DNA of 64,000 bases from Salipiger mangrovisoli (GCF_015223355.1 NZ_JADFFK010000016.1:1-64000), one strand, 5' to 3'. Counted from the first letter of the stretch, positions 45,095-55,063 are shown. Program-made: numbers and translations. The notes: generated by a model not told the origin, from the letters alone.

Positions 45095-45795
45095 GCGATC
45101 CCGACGCACATCTGCTGATTGTCGACGACGACGAACGTATCCGGAGCCTGCTGCAGAAGTTCTTGATCCGCCACGGTTTCCTGGTGAGCGCCGCGCGCGA
45201 TGCGGCGCATGCGCGGCGGCTCATGGCGGGGCTCGACTTCGATCTGATCGTGCTCGACGTGATGATGCCGGGCGAGGATGGCATCAGCCTCACCCGTGCC
45301 ATCCGCGAGACCCGGCGCACGCCGATCATGCTGCTCACCGCGCGCGGCGAGACCGAGGATCGGATCGCCGGTTTCGAAGCCGGGGCGGACGACTACCTGC
45401 CCAAACCCTTCGAGCCGAAGGAGCTGCTGCTGCGGATCAACGCCATCTTGCGGCGGATGCCCGAGAGCCCGGCGGCCGACACGATGCATCCCAAGCTGCT
45501 GACGCTCGGTCCGATCCGCTACGATATCGAGCGCGGCGAGATGTGGCACGGCGACGACCTCGTGCGGCTGACCGCGACCGAGAGCCAGTTGATGCGCATC
45601 TTCTCGGCCAAGCCGGGCGAAGCGTTGAGCCGCACGCGACTGGTCGAGGAACTCGGGCGCGACAAGGGGCAGGCGCAGGAACGCGCGGTCGACGTGCAGA
45701 TCACTCGCTTGCGCCGGAAGATCGAGAGCGATCCAAAGCAGCCGCGCTACCTGCAGACGGTGCGCGGGGCGGGCTACATGCTCGCGCCGGACTGA
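45091..45795 (+). CDS. petR: Response regulator PetR
   Basis: A 234-residue OmpR-type regulator: receiver domain about 6-120 with D-D-D at 12-14 and phosphoacceptor Asp56, then a winged-helix domain (about 140-232) with L-T-A-T-E-S-Q-L-M. It overlaps petP and ends without a clear terminator. No kinase partner is near, as is also true for R. capsulatus petR. Confidence 0.85.
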   Translation: MSDPDAHLLIVDDDERIRSLLQKFLIRHGFLVSAARDAAHARRLMAGLDFDLIVLDVMMPGEDGISLTRAIRETRRTPIMLLTARGETEDRIAGFEAGADDYLPKPFEPKELLLRINAILRRMPESPAADTMHPKLLTLGPIRYDIERGEMWHGDDLVRLTATESQLMRIFSAKPGEALSRTRLVEELGRDKGQAQERAVDVQITRLRRKIESDPKQPRYLQTVRGAGYMLAPD

Positions 45796-45886
45796 TCAGG
45801 TACCGTTCCGGAAAGGGCGGCACGCCCTTGTTCCTCCGCGGGAATCACGCTCTGCTTCGCCAAACCCGCAACCGAGGAGGGCTGCG

Positions 45887-46813
45887 ATGGGAACCGCGCT
45901 GATCACCCATGCCGACTGTCTTGATCACCTGACCCCTGAGGGGCATCCCGAGCAGGTGGCCCGGCTCGACCATCTGCTGCACGCGCTTCAGGGGCTCGAC
46001 CTTCTGCGCATCGCCGCGCCACGCTGCGACGACCGGGATATCCTGCGCGTGCATCCGCAGGCCTACCTCGACCGGCTGACCGCGGCGTTGCCCCGCGATG
46101 GGCTGCACCCGCTCGACGAGGACACCTGGCTGTCGCCGCGCTCGCTCGAGGCGGCGCGCCGCGCGGTCGGTGGCGCGGTGCGGGCGGTAGATGCGGTGCT
46201 GGCGGGCGAGGTGAAGACCGCCTTCTGCGCCACACGCCCGCCCGGACACCATGCCGAGGCCGAAACGCCGATGGGCTTCTGTCTCTTCGGAACTGCGGCG
46301 ATCGCTGCCAAGCACGCGCTGGATCACCACGGGCTCGACCGCGTTGCCATCGTCGATTTCGACGTGCATCACGGCAATGGCACGCAGGCGCTGCTTTGGG
46401 ACGAGCCGCGCGCGCTGGTCATCACCTCTCAGCAATACCCGCTCTGGCCGGGCACCGGCGCGGCAAGCGAGACCGGCGGTCACGACAACGTGCTCAACCT
46501 GCCGCTCCCGCCCGGCAGCGGCGGGACCGAGATGCGCCTGGCCTATGAAGGGCATGCCTTTCCGCGACTGGAGGGGTTTCAACCCGATCTGATCATTCTG
46601 TCAGCCGGATTCGACGCCCATGCCGACGACCCGCTGGCCGAGCTGCGCTGGGTGGAAGAGGATTTCCGCTGGCTTACGCACGAGTTGTGCCGGATTGCAC
46701 AGGGCTCGGCGCGGGGGCGGGTGGTCTCGGTTCTCGAAGGTGGCTATGATCTCCGCGCGCTCGCGGACTCGGCCCGAGTGCATGTACAAGAATTGATCGA
46801 GGCAGGAAGATGA
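45887..46813 (+). CDS. Histone deacetylase-family amidohydrolase
   Basis: A 308-residue zinc-dependent deacetylase of the arginase/HDAC fold (AcuC/AphA/HdaH group). Active-site residues: the R-P-P-G-H-H-A-E pair near 115-122, D-F-D-V-H-H-G-N-G near 155-163, D-A-H-A-D-D-P-L near 245-252 and G-G-Y near 290. Substrates of bacterial members include acetylated lysines and acetylpolyamines. It begins with GGAGG ten bases upstream and overlaps xseB by four bases. Confidence 0.85.
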   Translation: MGTALITHADCLDHLTPEGHPEQVARLDHLLHALQGLDLLRIAAPRCDDRDILRVHPQAYLDRLTAALPRDGLHPLDEDTWLSPRSLEAARRAVGGAVRAVDAVLAGEVKTAFCATRPPGHHAEAETPMGFCLFGTAAIAAKHALDHHGLDRVAIVDFDVHHGNGTQALLWDEPRALVITSQQYPLWPGTGAASETGGHDNVLNLPLPPGSGGTEMRLAYEGHAFPRLEGFQPDLIILSAGFDAHADDPLAELRWVEEDFRWLTHELCRIAQGSARGRVVSVLEGGYDLRALADSARVHVQELIEAGR

Positions 46814-47052
46814 GCGAGACCCCCGTCGCGGAAATGAGCTTTGAACAGGCAATGGCAGAGCTCGAGCAGGTGGTGACCCAGCTCGAGCGCGGCGAGGTGC
46901 CGCTGGAGGAGTCGATCTCACTCTACCAGCGCGGCAGCGAGCTGAGGAAACACTGCGAAACCAAGCTTAAAGCCGCCGAGGAAAAGGTCGCCGCCATCAC
47001 GCTCGACGCGGCTGGCGAGCCGACGGGCACCAAGCCGGTCGAGGGACTCTGA
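46810..47052 (+). CDS. xseB: Exodeoxyribonuclease VII small subunit
   Basis: An 80-residue helical protein, the small subunit of exonuclease VII, with the family's F-E-Q-A-M-A-E-L-E-Q-V-V and P-L-E-E-S-I-S-L-Y near 12-40. Starts inside the end of the deacetylase gene. The large subunit xseA is not in the window. Followed by ispA and dxs in the usual order. Confidence 0.9.
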   Translation: MSETPVAEMSFEQAMAELEQVVTQLERGEVPLEESISLYQRGSELRKHCETKLKAAEEKVAAITLDAAGEPTGTKPVEGL

Positions 47053-47058
47053 GCCACC

Positions 47059-47928
47059 ATGTTCGCGCAATCCCTGGTCGGCGCGGCGGCGGCGGTCGCC
47101 GCCCATCTCGAAACTTTGCTCGCCGAGCACCAGGCGCTGCCGGTGGTCGAGGCGATGGGCTATGCCACGCGCGGCGGCAAGGCGCTGCGCGGTTACCTGG
47201 TGCTGGAGTCGGCGCGGCTGCACGGCGTGCCCGAGGGTCATGCGATCTGGCCGGCCTGCGCCATCGAGGCGGTGCACGCCTACTCGCTGGTGCACGACGA
47301 CCTGCCCTGCATGGACGATGACGATCTGCGCCGCGGCTTGCCCACCGTGCATCGCAAGTGGGACGAGGCCACCGCGGTCCTTGCGGGCGACGCGCTTCAG
47401 GCGCTCGGCTTCGAGTTGGTGAGCGACCCGCGCTGCCACCCGTCGGGCGAGGTGCGCGCCGATCTTGCGCTGTCGCTTGCCCGTGCCGCGGGCGCGCGGG
47501 GCATGGTCATGGGGCAGGCGCTCGACATGGCCGCCGAGGCCACCGACGTGCCGCTTGATCTCGCGCAGATCACCGCGCTCCAGGCCGGCAAGACCGGGGC
47601 GCTGATCCGCTGGTCCGCCGAGGCCGGCGCGCGGCTGGCCGAGGTCGATCCCGCGCCACTCACCGCCTATGCGGATCGCCTCGGTCTCGCCTTCCAGATC
47701 GCCGACGACATTCTCGACGTCGAGGGCGATGCGGCCATGATGGGCAAGGCGGTGGGCAAGGACGCCGGGCGCGGCAAGGCAACCTTCGTCTCGCTGCTGG
47801 GGCTGGATACGGCGAAGCTGCGCGCGCGCCAGCTGGTGGACGAAGCCTGCGACGCGCTATCTCCCTATGCAGACCGGGCGGAAAACTTGCGGGCCGCAGC
47901 CCGCTTCGTTATCTCCCGCAGCAACTGA
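47059..47928 (+). CDS. ispA: Farnesyl/geranyl diphosphate synthase IspA
   Basis: A 289-residue prenyl synthase that makes C10/C15 diphosphates. The two aspartate-rich motifs are present: D-D-L-P-C-M-D-D-D near 80 and the second F-Q-I-A-D-D-I-L-D near 213. Seven bases after xseB. Together with dxs it supplies isoprenoids for quinones, carotenoids and undecaprenyl carriers. Confidence 0.92.
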   Translation: MFAQSLVGAAAAVAAHLETLLAEHQALPVVEAMGYATRGGKALRGYLVLESARLHGVPEGHAIWPACAIEAVHAYSLVHDDLPCMDDDDLRRGLPTVHRKWDEATAVLAGDALQALGFELVSDPRCHPSGEVRADLALSLARAAGARGMVMGQALDMAAEATDVPLDLAQITALQAGKTGALIRWSAEAGARLAEVDPAPLTAYADRLGLAFQIADDILDVEGDAAMMGKAVGKDAGRGKATFVSLLGLDTAKLRARQLVDEACDALSPYADRAENLRAAARFVISRSN

Positions 47929-47945
47929 CGCCAGAGGTGCACCCC

Positions 47946-49886
47946 ATGTCCTCCCGCCCCGAGACCCCCCGTCCTGCGACCCCTCTGCTTGACCGGGTGA
48001 CCACGCCCGCCGATCTCAAGCGGCTCTCGGATGACGAGCTGGTGCGCCTTGCGCATGAGTTGCGCGCCGAGACCATTTCGGCTGTTTCCGAAACGGGCGG
48101 TCACCTCGGCGCCGGCCTCGGCGTGGTCGAGCTGACCGTGGCGCTGCACGCGGTCTTCGACACGCCGCGCGACAAGCTGATCTGGGATGTTTCGCACCAG
48201 TGCTACCCGCACAAGATCCTCACCGGCCGCCGCGACCGCATCCGCACGCTGCGCATGAAGGACGGGCTGTCGGGCTTCGCCAAGCGCTCGGAGTCGCCCT
48301 ACGATCCCTTCGGCGCGGGCCACAGCTCGACCTCGATCAGCGCCGCGCTCGGCTTTGCCATGGCGCGCGAGCTGGGCGGCAGCTGCGAGACCGGCCTCGG
48401 CGATGCCATTGCGGTGATCGGCGATGGCTCGATGTCGGCGGGCATGGCCTTCGAGGCGATGAACAACGCCGGCCACCTCGGCAAGCGGCTGATCGTCATC
48501 CTCAACGACAACGAGATGTCGATCGCCCCCCCCACCGGGGCGCTCTCTTCCTATCTCAACCGGCTCTATGCCGAGGCGCCCTTCCATGATCTCAAGGCCG
48601 CGGCCAAGGGCGCGGTGAACCTGCTGCCGCCACCTTTCCGCGAGGGTGCCAAGCGCGCCAAGGATGTGCTGAAGTCGATGACCGTGGGCGGCACGCTCTT
48701 CGAGGAACTGGGATTTTCCTACGTCGGCCCGATCGACGGCCACGACCTTCACCAACTGCTGCCGGTGCTGCGCACGGTGAAGGCGCGCGCCACCGGGCCG
48801 ATCCTGATCCACGCGCTGACCAAGAAGGGCAAGGGCTACGCCCCGGCCGAGCATTCCGCCGACCGCGGCCATGCCCGCGGCAAGTTCGACGTTGTGACCG
48901 GCGAGCAGAAGAAGTCTCCCTCGAACGCGCCAGCCTACACCAAGGTCTTTGCGCAGACGCTTACCCGGCTCGCCGCGGTGGACCCGCGCATCTGCGCGGT
49001 GACCGCCGCCATGCCCGACGGCACCGGGCTCGACCTGATGGCCGAGCGCTTCCCCGACCGGGTCTTCGACGTCGGCATCGCCGAACAGCACGGCGTGACC
49101 TTCTCAGCCGGTCTCGCCGCGGGCGGGATGAAACCCTTCTGCGCGATGTATTCGACCTTCCTGCAGCGCGGCTACGACCAGGTGGTGCACGACGTGGCGA
49201 TCCAGCGCCTGCCGGTGCGCTTCGCCATCGACCGCGCCGGTCTGGTGGGCGCCGACGGCGCGACCCATGCCGGAGCCTATGATGTCGCCTTCATGGCAAA
49301 CCTGCCGGGCATGGTGGTCATGGCGGCCGCCGACGAGGCCGAACTGGTGAACATGGTCGCCACCGCCGCCGCGCATGACGAGGGCCCCATCGCCTTCCGC
49401 TATCCGCGCGGCGAGGGCGTGGGCGTCGAGATGCCCGAGACCCCGCAGATCCTGCCCATCGGCAAGGGCCGGATGATCCGGACCGGCAGCCGCGTCGCGA
49501 TCCTCAGCTTCGGCACCCGCCTGTCGGAGGTGCTCAAGGCCTGCGAGAAGCTCGAGGCGCGCGGCGTCTCGCCGACCGTCGCCGACGCCCGTTTCGCCAA
49601 GCCGCTCGACCGCGACCTCATCCTGCAGTTGGCGCAGGACCACGAGGCGCTGATCACCATCGAGGAGGGCGCGGTCGGCGGCTTCGGCAGCCATGTCGCG
49701 CAGCTGCTGTCGGACGAGGGCATCTTCGATCACGGGTTGAAGTTCCGCTCGATGGTGCTGCCGGACACGTTCATCGACCATTCCAGCCCCGCCGACATGT
49801 ACGCGACGGCCGGTCTCAACGCCGAGCAGATCGAGGAAAAGGTCCTCACCACCCTCGGCGTCGACGTCCTCAACAAGCGCGCCTGA
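47946..49886 (+). CDS. dxs: 1-deoxy-D-xylulose-5-phosphate synthase
   Basis: A 646-residue thiamine-diphosphate enzyme, the first step of the MEP pathway. It shows [10 protein letters not shown] near 159 (cofactor site), the glutamate of V-G-I-A-E-Q-H near 381, and a transketolase C-terminal domain with E-E-G-A-V-G-G-F-G near 575. Start taken at the ATG with AGAGG upstream; a GTG three codons earlier is possible. Followed by a repeat element, not a standard terminator. Confidence 0.95.
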   Translation: MSSRPETPRPATPLLDRVTTPADLKRLSDDELVRLAHELRAETISAVSETGGHLGAGLGVVELTVALHAVFDTPRDKLIWDVSHQCYPHKILTGRRDRIRTLRMKDGLSGFAKRSESPYDPFGAGHSSTSISAALGFAMARELGGSCETGLGDAIAVIGDGSMSAGMAFEAMNNAGHLGKRLIVILNDNEMSIAPPTGALSSYLNRLYAEAPFHDLKAAAKGAVNLLPPPFREGAKRAKDVLKSMTVGGTLFEELGFSYVGPIDGHDLHQLLPVLRTVKARATGPILIHALTKKGKGYAPAEHSADRGHARGKFDVVTGEQKKSPSNAPAYTKVFAQTLTRLAAVDPRICAVTAAMPDGTGLDLMAERFPDRVFDVGIAEQHGVTFSAGLAAGGMKPFCAMYSTFLQRGYDQVVHDVAIQRLPVRFAIDRAGLVGADGATHAGAYDVAFMANLPGMVVMAAADEAELVNMVATAAAHDEGPIAFRYPRGEGVGVEMPETPQILPIGKGRMIRTGSRVAILSFGTRLSEVLKACEKLEARGVSPTVADARFAKPLDRDLILQLAQDHEALITIEEGAVGGFGSHVAQLLSDEGIFDHGLKFRSMVLPDTFIDHSSPADMYATAGLNAEQIEEKVLTTLGVDVLNKRA

Positions 49887-49911
49887 CCGGGGCCGGGTGC
49901 TGGCCCGGCCC

Positions 49912-49969
49912 TTCTTCTAGGTCCAAATATCCCGGGGGAGTCCGCGAAGCGGACGGGGGCAGCGCCCCC
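49912..49969 (-). repeat. Dispersed intergenic repeat, copy C (inverted partner of copy D)
   Basis: Fifty-eight bases downstream of dxs. Read on the minus strand: GGGGGCGCTGCCCCC hairpin, GTCCGC...GCGGAC stem, TCCCCCGGGATATTT, then CTAGAAGAA. It matches copy D at 52386-52443 in inverted orientation at 56 of 58 bases. The two copies flank queC-queD-queE-queF. Confidence 0.8.
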
Positions 49970-50103
49970 GCTTCCGCCCCGGCCCGCGCGCGCGGACCCG
50001 CTCCCCGCCACAAAGCAACCCTTGCCCCACCGGGCCGGACCCGTTAGGACGCGCCCCACACCGGTCGCAGCCTACCCGGTCATCAAAACAAGGGTTCAAA
50101 AAT

Positions 50104-50805
50104 ATGAAGACGATTGTCATCTGCTCCGGCGGGCTGGATTCCGTCTCGCTCGCCCATATGGTCGCAGCCGAGCACGAGCTCACCCGCCTTGTGTCCTTCG
50201 ACTATGGCCAGCGCCACGCCAAGGAGCTGGACTTTGCGAAGGCCGCCGCCGACCGGCTCGGCGTGCCGTTCCAGCGTATCGACATGCGCGGCATCGGCGC
50301 GGCGCTCACCGGCTCGGCGCTCACCTCGGACATCGACGTGCCCGACGGGCATTACGCCGAGGAGACCATGCGCATCACCGTGGTCCCCAACCGCAACGCC
50401 ATCATGCTCGCCATCGCCTTCGGCGTCGCGGCGGCCAATGGCGATGACGCGGTGGCCACCGCCGTGCATGGCGGCGACCATTTCATCTACCCCGATTGCC
50501 GCCCCGGCTTCACCCGCGCCTTCGAGGTGATGCAGCGCCATGCGCTCGAGGGCTATGCAGAGGTCGCGCTCTACACGCCCTTCGTCGAGCGCACCAAGGC
50601 CGACATCGTGGTCGAGGGGGCGAAGCACGGCACCCCCTTCGAGAACACCTGGTCCTGCTACAAGGGCGGCGCGCAACATTGCGGCTGCTGCGGCACCTGC
50701 GTCGAGCGGCGCGAGGCCTTCCATCTCGCGGGCCTCGAGGATCCCACGGTCTACGCCGACCCCGACTTCTGGAAACGGGCCGTGGCCAGCCGGGAGGAGG
50801 CGTGA
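50104..50805 (+). CDS. queC: 7-cyano-7-deazaguanine synthase QueC
   Basis: A 233-residue ATP-dependent enzyme making preQ0 from 7-carboxy-7-deazaguanine. The PP-loop S-G-G-L-D-S is at 8-13, and the zinc site C-Y-K-G-G-A-Q-H-C-G-C-C-G-T-C lies near 185-199. Leads the queCDEF operon; its stop overlaps the queD start (TGATG). No riboswitch is convincing in its leader. Confidence 0.95.
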   Translation: MKTIVICSGGLDSVSLAHMVAAEHELTRLVSFDYGQRHAKELDFAKAAADRLGVPFQRIDMRGIGAALTGSALTSDIDVPDGHYAEETMRITVVPNRNAIMLAIAFGVAAANGDDAVATAVHGGDHFIYPDCRPGFTRAFEVMQRHALEGYAEVALYTPFVERTKADIVVEGAKHGTPFENTWSCYKGGAQHCGCCGTCVERREAFHLAGLEDPTVYADPDFWKRAVASREEA

Positions 50806-51173
50806 TGTTCCGGATCAGCAAGGAATTCCACTTCTCTGCATCGCACCAGTTGACGCATCTGCCCGAAGGTCACCAATGCGCCCGGATGCACGGTCACAAT
50901 TACATCGTCGTGGTCGAACTGGCGGCGCGCGAGCTCAACGCGGACGGTTTCGTGCGCGATTACCATGAACTGGCGCCGCTCAAGGCCTATATCGACGAAT
51001 GCTTCGACCACCGGCATCTCAACGACGTGCTGAACGTCGCTTCGACCGCCGAGAACCTCGCGCTGCATTTCTACGACTGGTGCGCCGCGCGCTGGCCCGA
51101 GACCGCCTCGGTCAAGGTCAGCGAGACGCCGAAGACCTGGGCCGAGTACCGGCCCGCGCCGCTGGCGGCCTGA
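50805..51173 (+). CDS. queD: 6-carboxytetrahydropterin synthase QueD
   Basis: A 122-residue pterin enzyme that converts dihydroneopterin triphosphate to CPH4 in queuosine synthesis. Zinc histidines are in F-S-A-S-H-Q-L near 12 and M-H-G-H-N-Y near 29; H-R-H-L-N-D near 68 and E-N-L-A near 84 are also typical. Overlaps queC by one base and ends one base before the queE ATG. Confidence 0.93.
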   Translation: MFRISKEFHFSASHQLTHLPEGHQCARMHGHNYIVVVELAARELNADGFVRDYHELAPLKAYIDECFDHRHLNDVLNVASTAENLALHFYDWCAARWPETASVKVSETPKTWAEYRPAPLAA

Positions 51174-51174
51174 C

Positions 51175-51882
51175 ATGGGTCTGCGCATTGCCGAGATCTT
51201 CGGCCCGACGATCCAGGGCGAGGGCGCGCTGATCGGCGAGCCCACCGTCTTTGTCCGCGCCGGCGGCTGCGACTACCGCTGCAGCTGGTGCGACAGCCTG
51301 CACGCGGTGGACAGCGCCTATCGCCACAGCTGGACCCCGATGAGCGACGACGAGGTCTGGGAGGAGGTCACGCGGCTCTCGGGCGGGCGGCCGATCACCG
51401 TCTCGCTCAGCGGCGGCAACCCGGCGATCCAGGATTTCGGCCCGGTGATCGAAATGGGCCGGGCAGAGGGCTACCGCTTCGCCTGCGAGACGCAGGGCTC
51501 GGTTGCCCGCCCGTGGTTCGGACAGCTCGACACGCTGGTGCTCAGCCCCAAGCCGCCTTCGAGCGGTGAGAGCGTGGATTGGGACGTCTTTGAGGACTGC
51601 GTCGCCGCAGGGCAGGGCGCGCGGCAGGTGGTGATGAAGATCGTGATCTTCGACCGGCGCGACTACGCCTGGGCGAAGGGCGCTCACGCCCGGCACCCCG
51701 AGCTGCCGCTCTATCTGCAGCCGGGAAACCCTGAGGTTGACCCGGACGTGCCGGTCGACCCGCAGAGCTTGGCCGACCGGTTGCTCTGGCTGGTTGACAT
51801 GACCACGGGCGACGGCTGGTTCGCTCCCCGCATCCTGCCGCAGCTGCATGTGCTCCTCTGGGGCAACAAGCGCGGCGTCTGA
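51175..51882 (+). CDS. queE: 7-carboxy-7-deazaguanine synthase QueE
   Basis: A 235-residue radical-SAM enzyme. The cluster motif is C-D-Y-R-C-S-W-C (near 37-44), preceded by G-E-G-A-L-I-G, and S-L-S-G-G-N-P follows near 76. It turns CPH4 into CDG. Follows queD by one base, then queF 24 bases downstream. Confidence 0.93.
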   Translation: MGLRIAEIFGPTIQGEGALIGEPTVFVRAGGCDYRCSWCDSLHAVDSAYRHSWTPMSDDEVWEEVTRLSGGRPITVSLSGGNPAIQDFGPVIEMGRAEGYRFACETQGSVARPWFGQLDTLVLSPKPPSSGESVDWDVFEDCVAAGQGARQVVMKIVIFDRRDYAWAKGAHARHPELPLYLQPGNPEVDPDVPVDPQSLADRLLWLVDMTTGDGWFAPRILPQLHVLLWGNKRGV

Positions 51883-51906
51883 CTTCCCATTTCCGGAGAT
51901 CCCGAA

Positions 51907-52371
51907 ATGACCGACAGCATCTACAGCAATCTCAAGCAACTCGGCGGTGCCACGGTGCTGCCGACCTCACCGGAAGAGGCCGAGCTCGAGCGCGTGCCGA
52001 ACCCGCAGGCCGATGTCGCCTACAACGTGCGCTTCACCGCGCCCGAGTTCACCTCGCTCTGCCCGATGACCGGCCAGCCCGATTTCGCCCACCTGGTGAT
52101 CGACTACGTGCCGGGGCAGTGGCTGGTCGAGAGCAAGGCGCTGAAGCTCTACCTCGGCGCGTTCCGCAACCACGGCGCTTTCCACGAGGATTGCACCATC
52201 TCCATCGCGCGGCGTCTGGTGGCGTTTCTCGAGCCGCAATGGCTGCGCATCGGCGGCTACTGGTACCCGCGCGGCGGCATTCCGATCGATGTCTTCTGGC
52301 AGACAGGCCCGATGCCCGAGGGCGTGTGGATCCCCGACCAGGGCGTGCCGCCCTATCGCGGGCGCGGCTGA
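51907..52371 (+). CDS. queF: NADPH-dependent preQ0 reductase QueF
   Basis: A 154-residue tunnelling-fold enzyme reducing preQ0 to preQ1, the last free-base step before insertion by Tgt. Catalytic Cys and Asp lie in C-P-M-T-G-Q-P-D near 50-57; E-S-K-A-L-K-L-Y near 74 is the family signature. Unimodular type. It closes the queCDEF operon. Confidence 0.93.
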   Translation: MTDSIYSNLKQLGGATVLPTSPEEAELERVPNPQADVAYNVRFTAPEFTSLCPMTGQPDFAHLVIDYVPGQWLVESKALKLYLGAFRNHGAFHEDCTISIARRLVAFLEPQWLRIGGYWYPRGGIPIDVFWQTGPMPEGVWIPDQGVPPYRGRG

Positions 52372-52385
52372 GGAGGGCGGCGTTG

Positions 52386-52443
52386 GGGGGCGCTGCCCCC
52401 GTCCGCTGCGCGGACTCCCCCGGGATATTTGGGCCTAGAAGAA
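52386..52443 (+). repeat. Dispersed intergenic repeat, copy D (inverted partner of copy C)
   Basis: GGGGGCGCTGCCCCC hairpin, GTCCGC...GCGGAC stem, TCCCCCGGGATATTT, GGGC, CTAGAAGAA. It starts 15 bases after queF, between convergent genes, and differs from inverted copy C at only two of 58 positions. Confidence 0.8.
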
Positions 52444-52455
52444 CGGGGCGGCGGG

Positions 52456-53310
52456 TCAGCCTTCCTCGGCCAGCAGCGCCGCGAGGCCGGCGCGGTAGTC
52501 CGGGTAGAGCAGCGTCACGCCGAGCTCATCCTTGATCCGGTCGTTTCTTACGCGCTTGTTCTCGGCGTAGAAGCTGCGCGCCATGGCGGACATCTCGGCC
52601 TCGTCGAAGCGCTCCTCGGGCGGCGGCGGCAGACCGAGAAGGCGGGCGGCATGTTCGAGCACCTCCTCGGGCGGAGCGGGATCGTCGTCGCAGAGGTTGT
52701 AGATCGCACCGGGGCGGGGCTGGCGGATCGAGGCGTCGAGCACCTGGGCGATGTCCGCGACATGGATGCGGCTGAACACCTGTCCGGGCTTGACGATGCG
52801 CCTGGCCGTGCCCTGGCGGACCTTCTCGAACGGACCCCTGCCGGGGCCGTAGATGCCGGCGAGGCGGAAGATGTGCAGGGGCAGGCCGGGGATCGCCTGC
52901 CAGGCCGCCTCGGCCTCGGTCCGGGCCCTGCCACGCACCGTGCTGGGCGACAGCGGTGTCGTCTCGTCCACCCAATCACCGCCGTGATCGCCGTAGACCC
53001 CGGTGGTCGACAGGTAGCCGACCCAGTCAAGATCGGCGGCCCGCGCGGCGATGGCGGAGCCGATCTCTGCCAGGGCCGGATCGCCGCCGTCGCGCGGGCC
53101 GGCGGAGACGAGAATATGGCTTGCCTGCGCCAGCGCGGCCGTCAGTGCGGCACGCTGCCAGAGCACCGGCTCGACTCCCTCTGAGGCGAGCAGAGGCGCC
53201 TTGGCCGGGTCGCGGTGGGTGCCGAGGATGCGCCAGCCCTGCGGCAGCAGGCGGCGGGCGAGGGCGGCGGCGGCATAGCCATGGCCGAGCGTGAGCAGGA
53301 TGCGTGTCAT
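52456..53310 (-). CDS. NAD(P)-dependent epimerase/dehydratase-like protein (YeeZ type)
   Basis: A 284-residue extended short-chain dehydrogenase-fold protein. The nucleotide motif is degenerate, L-G-H-G-Y-A-A near 8-14 rather than G-x-x-G-x-x-G. S-T-T-G-V-Y-G near 99-105 carries the Tyr of the active site, and R-L-A-G-I-Y-G-P-G-R near 150 matches the YeeZ/SDR group. Substrate unknown. It ends 13 bases from repeat copy D and faces queF. Confidence 0.75.
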   Translation of the reverse strand: MTRILLTLGHGYAAAALARRLLPQGWRILGTHRDPAKAPLLASEGVEPVLWQRAALTAALAQASHILVSAGPRDGGDPALAEIGSAIAARAADLDWVGYLSTTGVYGDHGGDWVDETTPLSPSTVRGRARTEAEAAWQAIPGLPLHIFRLAGIYGPGRGPFEKVRQGTARRIVKPGQVFSRIHVADIAQVLDASIRQPRPGAIYNLCDDDPAPPEEVLEHAARLLGLPPPPEERFDEAEMSAMARSFYAENKRVRNDRIKDELGVTLLYPDYRAGLAALLAEEG

Positions 53311-53450
53311 GCGCGGCAAACTGGGGCGCGCCGTGCGGTTTGGCAAGTCCGGGCGCACCGGCATTGTTTCGCTCATCGGCCAATCTGCAGGATAGGCCCG
53401 CAGGCCCATCCGGAGTATCAGGGCGCATCAGAGGCTATTTGGACTTCGGA

Positions 53451-53948
53451 ATGTCCCGAAACACCGAAATAACCCGGCGGGCCTGCCTGTCCGTCGTGCT
53501 CCTGCCGCTGGCGATCTCGCTGGGGGCCTGCGCCGCGAAGCAGGAAGAGGTCGAGGTGACGCGCTACGACCCGCCGCTCTATCCGAACGAGACGCCGGAA
53601 CTGCGCGCCTCGATCAACAAGTGGTCCGACTACTACGAGGTGCCCCGGCGGCTGGTCCACCGTCTTGCGATCCGCGAGAGCACCCATAGTCCCGGAGCAC
53701 GCAACGGTCCCTACTACGGGCTCTTGCAGATCCTTCCGGCGACGGCGCGCACCATGGGCTTCCAGGGACAACCGCGCGAGCTGCTGGATGCGGACACCAA
53801 TCTCGAATTCGGCGTGAAGTATCTGCGTGGCGCCTGGTTGCTGTCGGATGGCAATCCGGATGCGGCGATCGGCCTTTATGCCAAGGGATACTACTACGAA
53901 GCCAAGCGTCGCGGCATGCTGGTCGAGACCGGGCTGCGCCGGGGCTGA
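53451..53948 (+). CDS. Lytic transglycosylase lipoprotein
   Basis: A 165-residue SLT-domain protein. The signal peptide ends in S-L-G-A-C with the lipid-anchor Cys near residue 27. The catalytic Glu is in A-I-R-E-S near 73-77, followed by Y-Y-G-L-L-Q-I-L-P-A-T-A-R-T-M-G and N-L-E-F-G-V-K-Y-L, all standard for goose-type or Slt lysozyme-fold enzymes. It cleaves peptidoglycan at the outer membrane. Ends four bases from the convergent topoisomerase gene. Confidence 0.85.
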   Translation: MSRNTEITRRACLSVVLLPLAISLGACAAKQEEVEVTRYDPPLYPNETPELRASINKWSDYYEVPRRLVHRLAIRESTHSPGARNGPYYGLLQILPATARTMGFQGQPRELLDADTNLEFGVKYLRGAWLLSDGNPDAAIGLYAKGYYYEAKRRGMLVETGLRRG

Positions 53949-53951
53949 GGG

Positions 53952-54935
53952 TCACAGCTCGAGCAGGGCAAGCAGCTGCGCTTCGGCGCGGCGCAGCCCG
54001 GGCCGGTCAGGCGCCCGCGCCAGCACGGACCCTTGGTCGGACGGGTCTTCGGCCAGGGCAATCACCCGCGGATGGATGTAAGACCTGCGCGCCACGGCAG
54101 GCGTGTTGGCGAGGCGTTCCGCGGCCGCCTCGGCCATCTGCCTGATGCTTCGGGTCTCGCTGGTCAGCACCGCTTCCAGCGCCGCGACGCTGCCGTTCCA
54201 GGTGCGGAAGGTCTTGGCGGTGAGGGCCGGGTCGCCGGTCCGCTCGGCGAGCCATCGGTTGATTTCGTCCGAGCGCAGCGCGTGCGGGACCCCGTCCTCG
54301 TCGAGCCAGGAAATCAGCTCGTTTCCGGGCAGGTCGTCCAATCGGGTCAGCGCGCGCTGCAACGTGCGGTCGCGCAGCTGCTTGTGCACCCGCTTGCCGC
54401 CCTTTCCGGGAAAGCGCAGATGCAATGTTCCGCCATCCAGGCGCAGATGCGTGCCGCGCAGGGTGGTCGCGCCGTAGCTGCCATTCTCCGCCGCGTAGTC
54501 GGCATTGCCAACGCGCAGCCCCGCGCGGTCGAGCAGGGCGAGCGTGGCAGCAAGGGCAAACGCCTTGTCTCCCGGCGCGCGGGCCCGCAGCTGGCGCAGG
54601 ATGCTGCGGCGCAGGCCAGGAAGCGCCGCGCCGAAGGTGGCGAGATGGCCGTATTTCCGCTCGGCCCGAAATGCTGTCCAATCGGGATGATAGCGATATT
54701 GCTTGCGGTCTCGTGCATCGCGCCCGGTGGCCTGCAGGTGGCCGTTGGGCCGCGGGCAGATCCACACCTCCTCATAGGCTGGCGGCACCGCGAGCGCCTT
54801 GATCCGCGCGCGCTCCTCGGCCGCATCGATGCGGGTTCCGTCGGGCGCGATGTAGGAAAATCCGCGACCGCAGCGCCGTCGCAGGATGCCGGGGCGGCTG
54901 TCAGGGTAGTAGAGGAGATCCGGGTGCGGGGTCAT
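53952..54935 (-). CDS. DNA topoisomerase IB
   Basis: A 327-residue poxvirus/eukaryote-like type IB topoisomerase, which relaxes supercoils through a 3'-phosphotyrosyl intermediate. An N-terminal domain (about 15-95) with Y-P-P-A-Y-E-E-V-W-like sequence precedes the catalytic domain, which has R-K-Y-G-H and K-x-F-R-T-W near 225. The attacking tyrosine is Tyr286 in R-R-S-Y-I-H-P. Start taken at M-T-P-H-P-D; an upstream extension is not protein-like. Divergent from amn. Confidence 0.85.
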   Translation of the reverse strand: MTPHPDLLYYPDSRPGILRRRCGRGFSYIAPDGTRIDAAEERARIKALAVPPAYEEVWICPRPNGHLQATGRDARDRKQYRYHPDWTAFRAERKYGHLATFGAALPGLRRSILRQLRARAPGDKAFALAATLALLDRAGLRVGNADYAAENGSYGATTLRGTHLRLDGGTLHLRFPGKGGKRVHKQLRDRTLQRALTRLDDLPGNELISWLDEDGVPHALRSDEINRWLAERTGDPALTAKTFRTWNGSVAALEAVLTSETRSIRQMAEAAAERLANTPAVARRSYIHPRVIALAEDPSDQGSVLARAPDRPGLRRAEAQLLALLEL

Positions 54936-55063
54936 GCCTGCGAACGCGGGGTGTCGCGCGCAGGTTCCGCTTTGTCGGCACGGAGGCGCGAGCCGACGCC
55001 GCGTCTTGAACCCGTCACCTCTTCCTGCCACGCTGGCCGGCAAAATAGCGGAAGGAGCCGCAG

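Noticed and set aside
50050-50103. Possible preQ1 riboswitch in the queC leader (ACCC ... AAAACAAGGGT)
   Set aside because: The short complementarity and A-rich loop do not match the preQ1-I core or spacing, and no second stem or pseudoknot tail is visible.
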